A stretch of 64,000 nt of DNA from Streptomyces ortus (GTDB lineage Bacteria > Actinomycetota > Actinomycetes > Streptomycetales > Streptomycetaceae), in assembly GCF_026341275.1 (NCBI RefSeq), contig NZ_JAIFZO010000002.1, forward strand, positions 2,395,264 through 2,459,263, read 5' to 3'. The notes below the pieces were generated by a model. It searched no databases. It was not told where the DNA came from and saw only the letters and a program-made list of their open reading frames with translations. The translations under genes and the position numbers were made by a program. Positions 10,541-19,236 of the stretch are shown here, one piece after another (position 1 is the first letter of the stretch; every line of letters starts with the position of its first letter).

Positions 10541-10776
10541 TCACACCCTCGGGCGCAGCCACAGCCAGGCCGGGAAGAACAGGCCGAGGGTCGGCATGCC
10601 CAGGCCCGTCCTGAGGTTGATGTTGACGCCCTCCGCCTTGTCGATATCGGCGTCGGACGCGGTGATCCCGGCGATCCCGGCGATCGTCACGATGACCCCC
10701 TGGACCACGAAGAGGGCGCCGATGACGCGGCGGATGAGCTGGTCCCGTACGTCAGTCCGCGCAGCCGGGTCTGCAT
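10541..10776 (-). pseudogene. Small membrane protein gene with an apparent frameshift near its start
   Basis: On the minus strand, a frame ending at 10541 encodes VRDQLIRRVIGALFVVQGV, IVTIAGIAGITASDADIDKA, EGVNINLRTGLGM and ends FFPAWLWLRPRV. This looks like a real two-span membrane protein of about 78 residues. That frame has no start codon before its upstream stop. An ATG at 10776 with a good site (GAGGGCAGG just upstream) begins MQTRLRGLT in another frame. The span 10541-10776 is 236 bases, one short of a whole number of codons, so a single missing base near 10748-10760 would join the two. It is either a sequencing error or a recently broken gene. It is divergent from galT. Confidence 0.6.
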
Positions 10777-10810
10777 CCTGCCCTCACTCACCTTGGTGCT
10801 CTTTGTTCGG

Positions 10811-10898
10811 TTGTGATGCTGACGTGCGTGGGGGTTTGTGGTTTGATGTGTTTGATTCTGTTTATTGGTTTGATCGGGTTAGGGATGGGGAGTCCGGC
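10811..10898 (+). promoter_or_regulatory. gal operon promoter region with repeated hexamers
   Basis: This T-rich island stands out from its GC-rich surroundings. TTTGAT occurs at 10842, 10851 and 10869, with near copies TTTGTG at 10835, TTTATT at 10861 and TTGTGAT at 10811, at 8-10 base spacings on one face of the DNA. The Streptomyces galP1 promoter is known to have a complex operator of direct hexamer repeats upstream of galT; this position and pattern agree. I cannot assign the -10 with certainty. Confidence 0.6.
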
Positions 10899-11960
10899 GT
10901 GAAGAAGACCTCGACCCGGCTGGCCGACGGTCGTGAGCTCATCTACTACGACTCGCGCGACGACACGGTGCGCGACGCGGTGGACCGGCGCCCGCTCGAC
11001 CGCACGGTCACCACTTCGGAGGTACGGCGCGACCCGCTGCTCGGTGACGCGGTGGCCGTCGCCTCGCACCGGCAGGGCCGCATCTACCACCCGCCGGCCG
11101 ACGAATGTCCGCTGTGCCCGTCCGAGGGCGACCGGCTGAGCGAGATCCCGGACTCGTCGTACGACGTCGCGGTGTTCGAGAACCGCTTCCCGTCACTGGC
11201 CGGGGACTCCGGGCGGTGCGAGGTCGTCTGCTTCACCTCGAACCACGACGCGTCCTTCGCCGATCTGACCGAGGAACAGGCGGGTCTGGTCCTGGAGGCG
11301 TGGACCGACCGTACGGCGGAGCTGTCCCATCTGCCCGCCGTCGAGCAGGTGTTCTGCTTCGAGAACCGGGGCGCGGAGATCGGCGTGACGCTCGGCCACC
11401 CGCACGGGCAGATCTACGCGTACCCCTTCACGACCCCCCGCACGGCCCTCATGCTCCGCTCGCTGGCCGCGCACAAGGAGGCGACCGGCGGGGAGAACCT
11501 CTTCGACGCCGTGCTGGAGCGGGAGCTCGCCGAGGAGCGGGTCGTCCTGGAGACCGAGCACTGGGTGGCCTTCGTGCCGTTCTCGGCGCACTGGCCCTAC
11601 GAGGTGCACCTGTATCCGCGCCGCCGCGTGCCCGATCTGCTGGGTCTGGACGAGGGCGCGCGCACAGAGTTCCCCAAGGTGTATCTGGAACTGTTGAGGC
11701 GCTTCGACCGGATCTTCGGTGAGGGTGAGCCTCCGACGCCGTACATCTCGGCCTGGCACCAGGCGCCGTTCGGCACGCTGGAGGAGTTCGACGGCGTGGT
11801 GCGCGAGGACTTCGCGCTCCACCTCGAGCTTTTCACCATCCGCCGCACTTCCGGCAAGCTGAAGTTCCTCGCGGGTTCCGAGTCCGGCATGAACGTGTTC
11901 ATCAACGACGTGCCGCCGGAGACCGCGGCCCAGCGACTGCGAGAGGTAGCGAGTTCATGA
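10899..11960 (+). CDS. galT: Galactose-1-phosphate uridylyltransferase
   Basis: GalT exchanges UMP between UDP-glucose and galactose-1-phosphate in the Leloir pathway. The 353-aa product has the HIT-superfamily active site GHPHGQIYA (His 167 and 169), a CPLC metal-ligand pair near 70, and the family motif FENRFPSL. The GTG at 10899 ([17 protein letters not shown]) is chosen with GGATGGGGAG upstream; the open frame extends further up but only through non-coding spacer. It is the first gene of a galT-galE-galK operon, with an ATGA overlap with galE. Confidence 0.95.
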   Translation: MKKTSTRLADGRELIYYDSRDDTVRDAVDRRPLDRTVTTSEVRRDPLLGDAVAVASHRQGRIYHPPADECPLCPSEGDRLSEIPDSSYDVAVFENRFPSLAGDSGRCEVVCFTSNHDASFADLTEEQAGLVLEAWTDRTAELSHLPAVEQVFCFENRGAEIGVTLGHPHGQIYAYPFTTPRTALMLRSLAAHKEATGGENLFDAVLERELAEERVVLETEHWVAFVPFSAHWPYEVHLYPRRRVPDLLGLDEGARTEFPKVYLELLRRFDRIFGEGEPPTPYISAWHQAPFGTLEEFDGVVREDFALHLELFTIRRTSGKLKFLAGSESGMNVFINDVPPETAAQRLREVASS

Positions 11961-12946
11961 GCGGGAAGTACCTGGTCACCGGCGGTGCGGGCTATGTGGG
12001 CAGCGTGGTCGCCCAGCACCTGCTGGAGGCGGGCCACGAGGTGACCGTCCTCGACAACCTCTCCACCGGCTTCCGCGCGGGCGTCCCGGCCGGCGCCGCC
12101 TTCATCGAGGGCGACATCCGCGACGCCGCGAAGTGGCTGGACCCCTCCTTCGACGCCGTGCTGCACTTCGCCGCGTTCTCGCAGGTCGGCGAGTCGGTCG
12201 TGAAGCCCGAGAAGTACTGGGACAACAACGTCGGCGGCACGATGGCCCTGCTCGGCGCGATGCGCGGGGCGGGCGTGCGCACGCTGGTCTTCTCCTCCAC
12301 GGCGGCGACGTACGGTGAGCCGGAGACCACCCCGATCACCGAGTCCGCGCCGACGCTTCCCACCAACCCCTACGGCGCCTCGAAGCTGGCCGTCGACCAC
12401 ATGATCACGGGTGAGGCCGCCGCGCACGGACTGGCCGCCGTCTCGCTGCGCTACTTCAACGTGGCCGGCGCGTACGGGACCAGCGGTGAGCGGCACGACC
12501 CCGAGTCGCATCTCATCCCGCTCGTCCTCCAGGTCGCCCAGGGCCGCCGCGACGCCATCTCCGTCTACGGCGACGACTACCCGACACCGGACGGCACCTG
12601 CGTCCGCGACTACATCCACGTGGCCGACCTCGCGGAGGCGCACCTGCTGGCGGTCGCCGCCGCGCGGCCGGGCGAGCATCTGATCTGCAACCTCGGCAAC
12701 GGCAACGGCTTCTCGGTCCGCGAGGTGATCGAGACCGTCCGCAAGGTGACCGGACACCCGATCCCCGAGGTCGCGGCCCCGCGCCGGGCGGGCGACCCGG
12801 CGGTCCTCGTCGCGTCCGCCGCCACGGCCCGCGACCGGCTCGGCTGGAACCCGTCCCGCGCGGACCTCGCGGGAATCGTCGCGGACGCGTGGGAGTTCGC
12901 GCAGAACATCGCTCAGCAGGACAGCGCGAAGGTGGAGGGGCACTAG
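11957..12946 (+). CDS. galE: UDP-glucose 4-epimerase
   Basis: GalE interconverts UDP-galactose and UDP-glucose with bound NAD. The 329-aa extended short-chain dehydrogenase has the Rossmann motif TGGAGYVG (8-15), the FSSTAATYG strand with catalytic Ser/Thr, and YGASK (Tyr 139, Lys 143). Its ATG overlaps the galT stop, and its TAG shares one base with the galK GTG, so the three genes are tightly coupled. Confidence 0.95.
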   Translation: MSGKYLVTGGAGYVGSVVAQHLLEAGHEVTVLDNLSTGFRAGVPAGAAFIEGDIRDAAKWLDPSFDAVLHFAAFSQVGESVVKPEKYWDNNVGGTMALLGAMRGAGVRTLVFSSTAATYGEPETTPITESAPTLPTNPYGASKLAVDHMITGEAAAHGLAAVSLRYFNVAGAYGTSGERHDPESHLIPLVLQVAQGRRDAISVYGDDYPTPDGTCVRDYIHVADLAEAHLLAVAAARPGEHLICNLGNGNGFSVREVIETVRKVTGHPIPEVAAPRRAGDPAVLVASAATARDRLGWNPSRADLAGIVADAWEFAQNIAQQDSAKVEGH

Positions 12947-14109
12947 TGGGGGATCGGGAAGCGGTTCAGCAGGTCCGCGGCGGCTTCGAGGAGCTGTACG
13001 GGGTGGCGCCCGAGGGGATCTGGGCGGCGCCCGGCCGGGTCAACCTGATCGGTGAGTACACCGACTTCAACGAGGGCTTCGTCATGCCGCTCGCGCTGCC
13101 GCACACGGCGGTTGCGGCGGTCTCGCGACGCGACGACGGCGTACTGCGCCTGCACTCGGCCGACATCGAGGGCCCGGTCGTCGAACTGCACGTCGACGCG
13201 CTGGCCCCGCTGACGAACACCAGCTGGGCGGCGTACCCCGCCGGGGTCGTCTGGGTCCTGCGCGAGGCCGGGCACGCGATCACGGGCGCGGACATCCACC
13301 TCGCCTCGACGGTCCCGACGGGCGCGGGCCTGTCCTCCTCGGCAGCCCTTGAGGTGGTCACCGCCCTGGCCCTGAACGACCTGTACGAGCTCGACCTCAC
13401 CGGGCCCGAGCTGGCCCGGATCGCGCAGCGCGCGGAGAACGACTTCGTGGGCGTGCCCTGCGGGGTCATGGACCAGACGGCGTCCGCGTGCTGCACGGAG
13501 GGCCACGCCCTCCACCTCGACTGCCGGGACCTGTCGATCAGGCAGGTCCCCTTCGACCTTCCGGCCCACGGGCTCCAGCTCCTCGTCGTCGACAGCCGCG
13601 TCAAGCACGCGCTGGGCGACGGGGCGTACGCGGAGCGACGGGAGGGGTGTGAGGAGGGCGCGCGGCAGTTGGGCGTGCCGTTCCTGCGGGACCTCGCGTA
13701 CGAGGACCTCGACGCGGCGCTGACCCGCCTCCCGGACGAGCGGGTACGCCGGTATGTGCGGCACGTCGTCTCGGACGACCACCGGGTCGAGGAGGTCATC
13801 GCGCTCCTCGACGCGGGGGACATCCGGGGGATCGGACCCGTCCTGACGGCGGGCCACGCCTCCCTCCGTGACGACCTGCGCATCTCCTGCCCGGAACTGG
13901 ACCTCGCCGTCGACACGTCTGTCCGGGCGGGTGCGCTGGGGGCCCGTATGACGGGCGGCGGCTTCGGCGGCTCGGCCGTGGTCCTGGTCGAGACGGCGGA
14001 CGCGGACACGGTCACGAAGGCGGTGAAGGAGACGTTCGCGACTGCGGGGTACACGGAGCCGCGGGTGTTCCCGGCGGTTCCCTCGGCGGGGGCGCGGCGG
14101 GTGGGCTGA
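12946..14109 (+). CDS. galK: Galactokinase
   Basis: GalK phosphorylates galactose with ATP. The 387-aa GHMP kinase carries the galactokinase signature GRVNLIGEYTDF (about 28-39), the ATP loop PTGAGLSSSAA (about 124-134) and the C-terminal GGGFGGSAV. The GTG at 12946 begins on the last base of the galE stop; AAGGTGGAGGGG upstream is the ribosome-binding site. It is the last gene of the operon and is followed by a family B repeat whose hairpin may terminate transcription. Confidence 0.95.
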   Translation: MGDREAVQQVRGGFEELYGVAPEGIWAAPGRVNLIGEYTDFNEGFVMPLALPHTAVAAVSRRDDGVLRLHSADIEGPVVELHVDALAPLTNTSWAAYPAGVVWVLREAGHAITGADIHLASTVPTGAGLSSSAALEVVTALALNDLYELDLTGPELARIAQRAENDFVGVPCGVMDQTASACCTEGHALHLDCRDLSIRQVPFDLPAHGLQLLVVDSRVKHALGDGAYAERREGCEEGARQLGVPFLRDLAYEDLDAALTRLPDERVRRYVRHVVSDDHRVEEVIALLDAGDIRGIGPVLTAGHASLRDDLRISCPELDLAVDTSVRAGALGARMTGGGFGGSAVVLVETADADTVTKAVKETFATAGYTEPRVFPAVPSAGARRVG

Positions 14110-14116
14110 AAGCCTT

Positions 14117-14188
14117 TCAGCCCGTCCGGCGTTTGAGGACGAGCGCGCAAGCGCGACAGGGGGGTCCGGGGGCGCAGCCCCACGGACG
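14117..14188. repeat. Dispersed intergenic repeat, family B, copy 2
   Basis: Begins TCAGCCCGTCCGGCG, continues TTTGAGGACGAGCGCG, and ends GGGGGCGCAGCCCC then ACGGAC, matching the copy at 979-1053. It fills the gap between the convergent galK and GNAT genes, so its hairpin could serve both as a terminator. Confidence 0.75.
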
Positions 14189-14189
14189 G

Positions 14190-14633
14190 TCAGCGCAGGC
14201 GTTTGGTCAGGGTGTACTCCGTGATCCCCGGCGGGTAGTCGGGGATCACGCACACCACCTCGTACCCCTGCTTCCGGTAGAAGTCGGGAGCCTGGAAGTC
14301 CCATGTCTCCAGGCGGGACGCACGGCAACCCCGGGACGACACGGCCAGTTGTTCCGCGCGGGACAGGAGTTGGGAGCCGAGGCCGGCTCCGCGGTGGCGG
14401 TCGTCGACCCAGAGGTAGGCGACATGCAGCCAGGTCGCCCAGGTGTGCCCGATCAGTCCCCCCGCGATCGAGCCTCCCGGCTCCAACGCCCAGACGTGGA
14501 GCGGAACGTCCCGTTCCTCAGGGGTTCCGCGCAGGGAACGAAGCACGGGAGAAGCCGCCGTATTGGCCTCCAGCAGCCGGGACCGCAGGAATTGGCCACG
14601 CTCTTTGTCGACTTCTGTCTCGATACGAAACAT
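14190..14633 (-). CDS. GNAT family N-acetyltransferase
   Basis: The 147-aa product has the acetyl-CoA-binding signature DDRHRGAGLGSQLL (R/Q-x-x-G-x-G/A type), preceded by the YLWV strand and followed by LETWDFQAPDFYRKQGYEV, all typical of GNAT enzymes. The substrate is unknown. The ATG at 14633 is preferred because GGTGAG lies 4-9 bases upstream; in-frame ATGs also occur at 14645 and 14660. It is divergent from the LuxR gene at 14904. That spacer holds a perfect 9-bp inverted repeat (14713-14721/14728-14736). Confidence 0.8.
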   Translation of the reverse strand: MFRIETEVDKERGQFLRSRLLEANTAASPVLRSLRGTPEERDVPLHVWALEPGGSIAGGLIGHTWATWLHVAYLWVDDRHRGAGLGSQLLSRAEQLAVSSRGCRASRLETWDFQAPDFYRKQGYEVVCVIPDYPPGITEYTLTKRLR

Positions 14634-14903
14634 ACGGCTCACCATAAACGCGTCGGGCAATCAGTTCTGCAAATCACCTTCCGCTCCTGCCGCACGGCCT
14701 TACTCTGATGAGCAGCACCGGTGGGGGCCGGTGCTGATCAGGGGGCGAGACAGTCGGGTACGACGCCCGAAGTGGGGGTAGCAGTTCCAGCACGGCGGCG
14801 GCCGTGCGATCGCGGCACCCCGTTTTCCGGGCCGACAGGAGGTCCGGGATCACCTCGGGCGCCGTACCTGCGCCGGTCCGTCCCCCGACCAGTGGGGGTT
14901 TCT

Positions 14904-15671
14904 GTGGTTCGCATCCGTGTTCTGGTCGTTGACGACCATCGTATCTTCGCCGAGTCGCTCGCCGCCGCCCTGGCCGCCGAGCCCGATGTCGATGTTTCCG
15001 CGGCGGGCAGTGGCCCGGCCGCGCTGCGCTGCCTGGAGCGGGCGGTCGCGGAAGGCCGCAGGTTCGACGTGCTGCTCGTGGACGCCGACCTCGGCGGCAA
15101 CGTACCGGGCGTCCGCCCGGCCGTACCCGTGCACGACAACAACGAGGAAGGCCTGGTCGACGGCATCTCCCTGGTGGCGGGCGTCCGTTCGGGCCAGCCC
15201 GGTGTCCGTATCGTCGTACTCGCCGAGAAGGACGATTCGCGGCGCGCGGCCCTCGCCCTGCAGGCGGGCGCCTCGGGCTGGGTGGCCAAGGACTGCTCGC
15301 TGTCCCGGCTGCTGACCGTCATCCGCGGGGTGCTGCGGGACGAGACACATCTGCCGCCCGCGCTGCTCACGGGTGTGCTGCGTGAGCTGACCGCCGCCCG
15401 CAAGCACCGCACCGAGAGCGAGCGGCTGGTGGAGTCGCTGACTCCGCGCGAGCGCGAGGTGCTGCGGTGCATGGTGGCGGGGCTGGGGCGCAAAGCCGTC
15501 GCCGAGCGGCTGTTCCTCTCCCCGCACACGGTCCGTACGCATATGCAGAACGTGCTGGGGAAGCTGGGCGTCCACTCGACTCTCGCGGCCGTGGCGCTCG
15601 CCCGCCGGGCCGGAGTCGGTCCGGTCGACCTAACCGGGGATGTTGTCGAACGGGGCGGTCAGCTGGCGTAG
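14904..15671 (+). CDS. LuxR/NarL-family response regulator
   Basis: The 255-aa product has a receiver domain with the acidic pair (VLVVDDH, Asp 10-11), a phospho-acceptor candidate in LLVDADL (Asp 60) and the conserved Lys in GWVAKD. An insert of about 20 residues follows the Asp site (VPGVRPAVPVHDNNEEG). The LuxR helix-turn-helix is C-terminal (LTPREREVLRCMVAGLGRKA, SPHTVRTHMQNVLGKLGVHS). No kinase is adjacent. GTG at 14904 has GGGGG about 6 bases upstream. Its last 42 bases overlap the 3' end of the convergent MarR gene. Confidence 0.85.
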   Translation: MVRIRVLVVDDHRIFAESLAAALAAEPDVDVSAAGSGPAALRCLERAVAEGRRFDVLLVDADLGGNVPGVRPAVPVHDNNEEGLVDGISLVAGVRSGQPGVRIVVLAEKDDSRRAALALQAGASGWVAKDCSLSRLLTVIRGVLRDETHLPPALLTGVLRELTAARKHRTESERLVESLTPREREVLRCMVAGLGRKAVAERLFLSPHTVRTHMQNVLGKLGVHSTLAAVALARRAGVGPVDLTGDVVERGGQLA

Positions 15672-16127
15672 CAGCCCGGCCAGTTCGCCGCGCTGGGCCC
15701 GGCTGAGCTCCGCGAGGATCGCGCGCTCCTGGTCGAGGAGTCCGGCGAGCGCCTGGTCGGCGCGGTCGCGGCCCTCCTCGGTGAGCCGCACGAGCACGCC
15801 CCGGCGGTCGCTGGGGTCGGGGAGCCGCTCGACGAGGCCCTTCTTCGCGAGCCGGTCGATACGGTTCGTCATCGTGCCCGAGGTGACGAGGGTCTGGGTG
15901 AGCAACTGCCCGGGGGAGAGCTGGTACGGGGCTCCCGCGCGCCTCAGCGAGGTCAGCACGTCGAACTCCCAGGGCTCCAGGGCGTGCTCGGCGAACGCGA
16001 TCCGCCGCGCCCGGTCCAGATGCCGCGCGAGCCTGCTCACGCGGCTGAGCACTTCGAGTGGTTCCACGTCGAGGTCGGGGCGCTCCCGGCGCCATGCTGC
16101 GACCAGCCGATCGACCTCGTCCTCCAT
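15630..16127 (-). CDS. MarR family transcriptional regulator
   Basis: The 165-aa winged-helix protein has the family core: LTQTLVTSGTMTNRIDRLAKKGLVERLPDPSDRRGVLVRLTEEG, with recognition helix and wing (DRRG). It begins MEDEVDRL at the ATG at 16127. It is divergent from the methyltransferase at 16245, with inverted repeats between them that are likely its own operators. The best inference is autoregulation and repression of the methyltransferase-glyoxalase pair. No Cys is placed as in OhrR-type sensors, so the ligand is unknown. Confidence 0.9.
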   Translation of the reverse strand: MEDEVDRLVAAWRRERPDLDVEPLEVLSRVSRLARHLDRARRIAFAEHALEPWEFDVLTSLRRAGAPYQLSPGQLLTQTLVTSGTMTNRIDRLAKKGLVERLPDPSDRRGVLVRLTEEGRDRADQALAGLLDQERAILAELSRAQRGELAGLLRQLTAPFDNIPG

Positions 16128-16163
16128 GGCGATCAGTGTAGTGGTTGTGTCGATGTGAAGTCT

Positions 16164-16197
16164 CTTGAAGTCAAGTATCTTGACGACGAGATACTTG
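16164..16197. promoter_or_regulatory. Candidate MarR operators (two adjoining inverted repeats)
   Basis: CTTGA-AG-TCAAG (16164-16175) adjoins CAAGTATCT-N8-AGATACTTG (16172-16180/16189-16197), both perfect. They lie between the divergent MarR gene (start 16127) and methyltransferase gene (start 16245). TTGA/TCAA half-sites are typical of MarR family operators. Confidence 0.7.
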
Positions 16198-16244
16198 GGA
16201 TGTGAGGGTGGAGGCCGGCTCGCCCCGACTCCGAGGAGGCTCCC

Positions 16245-17072
16245 TTGTCCGCCACCACCACTCCCACCTGGGACCCGGGCCAGTACCTGCGCCACGCGGA
16301 GCACCGCGCCCGCCCTTTCGCGGAACTGCTCGGCCGCGTTCCCGCCCTGCCCGGCGAACCGGCCCGGAGCGCCCGGATCGCCGACCTGGGCTGCGGGCCC
16401 GGCAACGTCACCCTCCAGCTCGCCGAGCGCTGGCCGGCCGCGCACATCACCGGGTACGACAACTCCCCGGAGATGCTGGCCCGGGCCGAGGAGCACGCGG
16501 GGCCCACGGCGGGCGGTGGCCGCCTCGACTTCGCCCACGCGGACCTGACCGGCTGGGCGCCCGCGGAAACGTACGACCTGATCGTCTCCAATGCCGCGCT
16601 GCAGTGGGTGCCGGGGCATCTGGAGGCGTTCGGGACGTGGCTCGACGCGGTGGCCGCCGGGGGGACCTTCGCCTTTCAGGTGCCCGACAACCTCGACGCG
16701 CCTCTGCACGCGCTGATGCGTGAACTCGCCGCCTCCGCGCGGTGGAAGGGGCGGCTCGACGGAGTGCTGCGTGGCGCGGACTCCGTGCACGACCCGCTCG
16801 TCTACCTGGACCGGCTGGCTCGGCTGGGTTGCGAGGTGGATGTCTGGGAGACGACGTACATGCAGCTTCTTCAGGGTGAGGACGCGGTCCTCGACTGGTC
16901 GAAGGGGACGGGGATGCGGCCGGCGCTCACGGCTCTGGCCGACGACCCGGAGGCCCGGGACGCCTTCACCGCCGAATACCGGGACCTGCTCCGGACGGCC
17001 TACCCGACCGCCCCGTACGGCACGGTTCTGCCGTTCCGGCGGCTGTTCGCGGTGGCGCGGAAGACCGGCTGA
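16245..17072 (+). CDS. SAM-dependent methyltransferase, trans-aconitate 2-methyltransferase-like
   Basis: The 275-aa class I methyltransferase carries the SAM motif ADLGCGPGNVT (motif I), GYDNSPEML (acidic motif II) and DLIVSNAALQWVP (motif IV). The start (TPTWDPGQYLRHAEHRARPF) and this last motif resemble trans-aconitate 2-methyltransferase (Tam), which methylates trans-aconitate, an inhibitor of aconitase. The TTG at 16245 has GAGGAGG 6 bases upstream. The next gene starts 4 bases after the stop. The Tam assignment is by similarity of memory; other small carboxylic acids are possible. Confidence 0.8.
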   Translation: MSATTTPTWDPGQYLRHAEHRARPFAELLGRVPALPGEPARSARIADLGCGPGNVTLQLAERWPAAHITGYDNSPEMLARAEEHAGPTAGGGRLDFAHADLTGWAPAETYDLIVSNAALQWVPGHLEAFGTWLDAVAAGGTFAFQVPDNLDAPLHALMRELAASARWKGRLDGVLRGADSVHDPLVYLDRLARLGCEVDVWETTYMQLLQGEDAVLDWSKGTGMRPALTALADDPEARDAFTAEYRDLLRTAYPTAPYGTVLPFRRLFAVARKTG

Positions 17073-17076
17073 CCCG

Positions 17077-17436
17077 ATGCTGACGGCCGTGGACCACGTC
17101 CAGCTCGCCGCGCCGCCGGGGTCGGAGCCGCTCCTGCGCGACTACTACGCCGACGTGCTCGGTATGACCGAGATCCCCAAGCCGGCTGCCCTCGCCGGGC
17201 GCGGGGGTTGTTGGTTCCGCGCGGACGGCGTGCAACTGCACCTGGGGATCGAGCGCGATTTCCGGCCCGCGAAGAAGGCGCACCCGGGGCTGCGGGTGGT
17301 GGGGATCGAGGCGTACGCCGACCGGCTCGCCGCCCATGGAGCGCCGGTCGCCTGGGACGACCTGCTCCCGGACCTCCGCCGCTTCTACTCGGAGGACCCG
17401 GTGGGCAACCGGCTGGAGTTCCTGGAGCCGGTGTGA
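17077..17436 (+). CDS. Glyoxalase/VOC superfamily protein
   Basis: The 119-aa single-domain protein has the vicinal-oxygen-chelate pattern: TAVDHVQLAAPPGSE with a metal-ligand His, RDYYADVLGM, GCWFRADGVQLHLGIE, and a C-terminal EDPVGNRLEFLEPV with a Glu ligand. It is often annotated as glyoxalase/bleomycin-resistance/dioxygenase, but the reaction cannot be told. It starts 4 bases after the methyltransferase stop and is likely co-transcribed with it under the MarR regulator. Confidence 0.85.
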   Translation: MLTAVDHVQLAAPPGSEPLLRDYYADVLGMTEIPKPAALAGRGGCWFRADGVQLHLGIERDFRPAKKAHPGLRVVGIEAYADRLAAHGAPVAWDDLLPDLRRFYSEDPVGNRLEFLEPV

Positions 17437-17466
17437 AGGGCGGTGGGTGGGGAGGGCCGGGCGGAG

Positions 17467-18138
17467 CTAACTTTTTCGGCGCCCTATCAAGCGCGGCTTC
17501 GCCTCCAGGCCGTCCAGGCCGTGCCAGGCCAGGTTGACCAGGTGGGCTGCCACCTCCGCCTTCTTGGGGCGGCGGACGTCCAGCCACCACTGGCCGGTGA
17601 GGGCGACCATGCCCACCAGGGCCTGGGCGTAGAGGGGGGCCAGTTTGGGGTCGAAGCCGCGGCGTTTGAACTCGCGGCCCAGGATGTCCTCCACCTGCGT
17701 GGCGATGTCCGAGATCAGGGACGCGAAGCTGCCCGTCGACTGGGGGATCGGGGAGTCGCGGACCAGGATGCGGAAGCCGTCCGTGTACTCCTCGATGTAG
17801 TCGAGGAGGGCGAAGGCCGCCTGTTCGCAGAGTTCGCGGGGGTGGCCCGCGGTGAGGGAGCTGGTCACGCCGTCCAGGAGGCGGCGCATCTCGCGGTCCA
17901 CCACGACCGCGTACAGGCCCTCCTTGCCGCCGAAGTGCTCGTAGACGACCGGCTTGGAGACGCCGGCCTTCGCCGCGATCTCCTCCACCGACGTCGCCTC
18001 GAAGCCCTTCTGGGCGAAGAGGGTGCGGCCGATCTCCAGCAACTGGGCCCGTCGCTCCGCCCCGGTCATCCGGGTGCGGCGTACGCGCCGCGGCTTTTCA
18101 TTGCTGGGTGTGCTGGAGTCGGCCACGCCGTCAATCAT
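17467..18138 (-). CDS. TetR family transcriptional regulator
   Basis: The 223-aa product has an N-terminal TetR helix-turn-helix (RRAQLLEIGRTLFAQKGFEA, SVEEIAAKAGVSKPVVYEHF, GGKEGLYAVVV) and an all-helical ligand domain. Its ATG at 18138 overlaps the stop of the desaturase gene (ATGA), so the two are translationally coupled. Regulators next to acyl-CoA desaturases often sense acyl-CoA or fatty acids, and tandem palindromes lie upstream of this operon (19237-19264); autoregulation is inferred. Confidence 0.9.
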   Translation of the reverse strand: MIDGVADSSTPSNEKPRRVRRTRMTGAERRAQLLEIGRTLFAQKGFEATSVEEIAAKAGVSKPVVYEHFGGKEGLYAVVVDREMRRLLDGVTSSLTAGHPRELCEQAAFALLDYIEEYTDGFRILVRDSPIPQSTGSFASLISDIATQVEDILGREFKRRGFDPKLAPLYAQALVGMVALTGQWWLDVRRPKKAEVAAHLVNLAWHGLDGLEAKPRLIGRRKS

Positions 18139-19163
18139 GCCGCCTCGGCCGTCTCCGACTTGCGCCGGGCGCCCTTCCCGTCCGGGTTGCGGCGGGAATC
18201 GATACGCGAGCGTGACGGCCAGCGCACGTCGTACGCCCAGCCGAGGCGTTCGAACCAGCGGATCAGGCGTGCCGAGGAGTCCACCTGGCCGCGCTCCACA
18301 CCGTGCCGGGCCGAGGTCGGGTCCGCGTGGTGGAGGTTGTGCCAGGACTCGCCGCAGGACAGGACGGCCAGCCACCAGACGTTCCCCGAGCGGTCACGCG
18401 ACTTGAAGGGGCGCTTGCCCACCGCGTGGCAGATCGAGTTGATCGACCAGGTCACGTGGTGCAGCAGCGCCACCCGGACCAGGGAACCCCAGAAGAAGCC
18501 CGTGAACGCGCCCCACCAGGACATCGTCACCAGGCCGCCGATCAGCGCCGGCAGCGCGATGGACAGGCCCGCCCAGAGGAGGAACTGGCGGGAGATCGCG
18601 CGGAGGGCGTTGTCGCGGATCAGGTCCGGCGCGTACTTCTCCTGCGGGGTCTGCTCCTCGTCGAACATCCAGGCGATGTGCGCCCACCACAGGCCCTTCA
18701 TCAGCGCCGGGACCGTCTCACCGAAGCGCCACGGCGAGTGGGGGTCGCCCTCGGCGTCGGAGAACTTGTGGTGCTTGCGGTGGTCGGCCACCCAGCGGAC
18801 CAGCGGCCCTTCCACGGCCATCGAGCCGGCGATCGCCAGCGCGATGCGCAGGGGGCGCTTCGCCTTGAAGGCGCCGTGCGTGAAGTAGCGGTGGAAGCCG
18901 ATCGTGATGCCGTGGCAGCCCAGGTAGTAGAAGAACACCAGCAGGCCGAGGTCCAGCCAGCTCACACCCCAGCCCCAGGCCAGCGGAACCGCTCCGAGGA
19001 CGGCCAGGAACGGGACGGTGATGAAAAGGAGAAGGGTGATCTGCTCGATCGAACGCTTCTTCTCGCCGCCCAGCGTGGCGGAGGAGACGGGGGCGGAAGC
19101 GGCTGCGGGACCGTTGTCGCGCGCCTCCGGGGCGTCGTCGATCACATCGGAGCTCATGGGCAT
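18135..19163 (-). CDS. Membrane fatty acid (acyl-CoA) desaturase
   Basis: The 342-aa integral membrane protein has the three histidine boxes of delta-9 type desaturases: HRYFTH (91-96), HRKHH (128-132) and HNLHH near the C terminus, which bind the di-iron centre. Hydrophobic spans flank them. It introduces a double bond into acyl chains, adjusting membrane fluidity. The ATG at 19163 has AGGGGA about 7 bases upstream; a second ATG at 19157 is possible. It is the first gene of an operon with the TetR gene and is divergent from ppc. Confidence 0.9.
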   Translation of the reverse strand: MPMSSDVIDDAPEARDNGPAAASAPVSSATLGGEKKRSIEQITLLLFITVPFLAVLGAVPLAWGWGVSWLDLGLLVFFYYLGCHGITIGFHRYFTHGAFKAKRPLRIALAIAGSMAVEGPLVRWVADHRKHHKFSDAEGDPHSPWRFGETVPALMKGLWWAHIAWMFDEEQTPQEKYAPDLIRDNALRAISRQFLLWAGLSIALPALIGGLVTMSWWGAFTGFFWGSLVRVALLHHVTWSINSICHAVGKRPFKSRDRSGNVWWLAVLSCGESWHNLHHADPTSARHGVERGQVDSSARLIRWFERLGWAYDVRWPSRSRIDSRRNPDGKGARRKSETAEAA

Positions 19164-19236
19164 GGGGCGTCCCCTGGGGGGTCGAGGAGGGTGGGTGTGG
19201 CCGGTAAGCGTGGCTGTGGGTAGCCGGAAACAGCGC

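Noticed and set aside
10380..10898. N-terminal extension of galT
   Set aside because: In-frame but it covers the repeat, the reverse-strand small gene and the promoter hexamers; GalT family proteins begin near the GTG at 10899.
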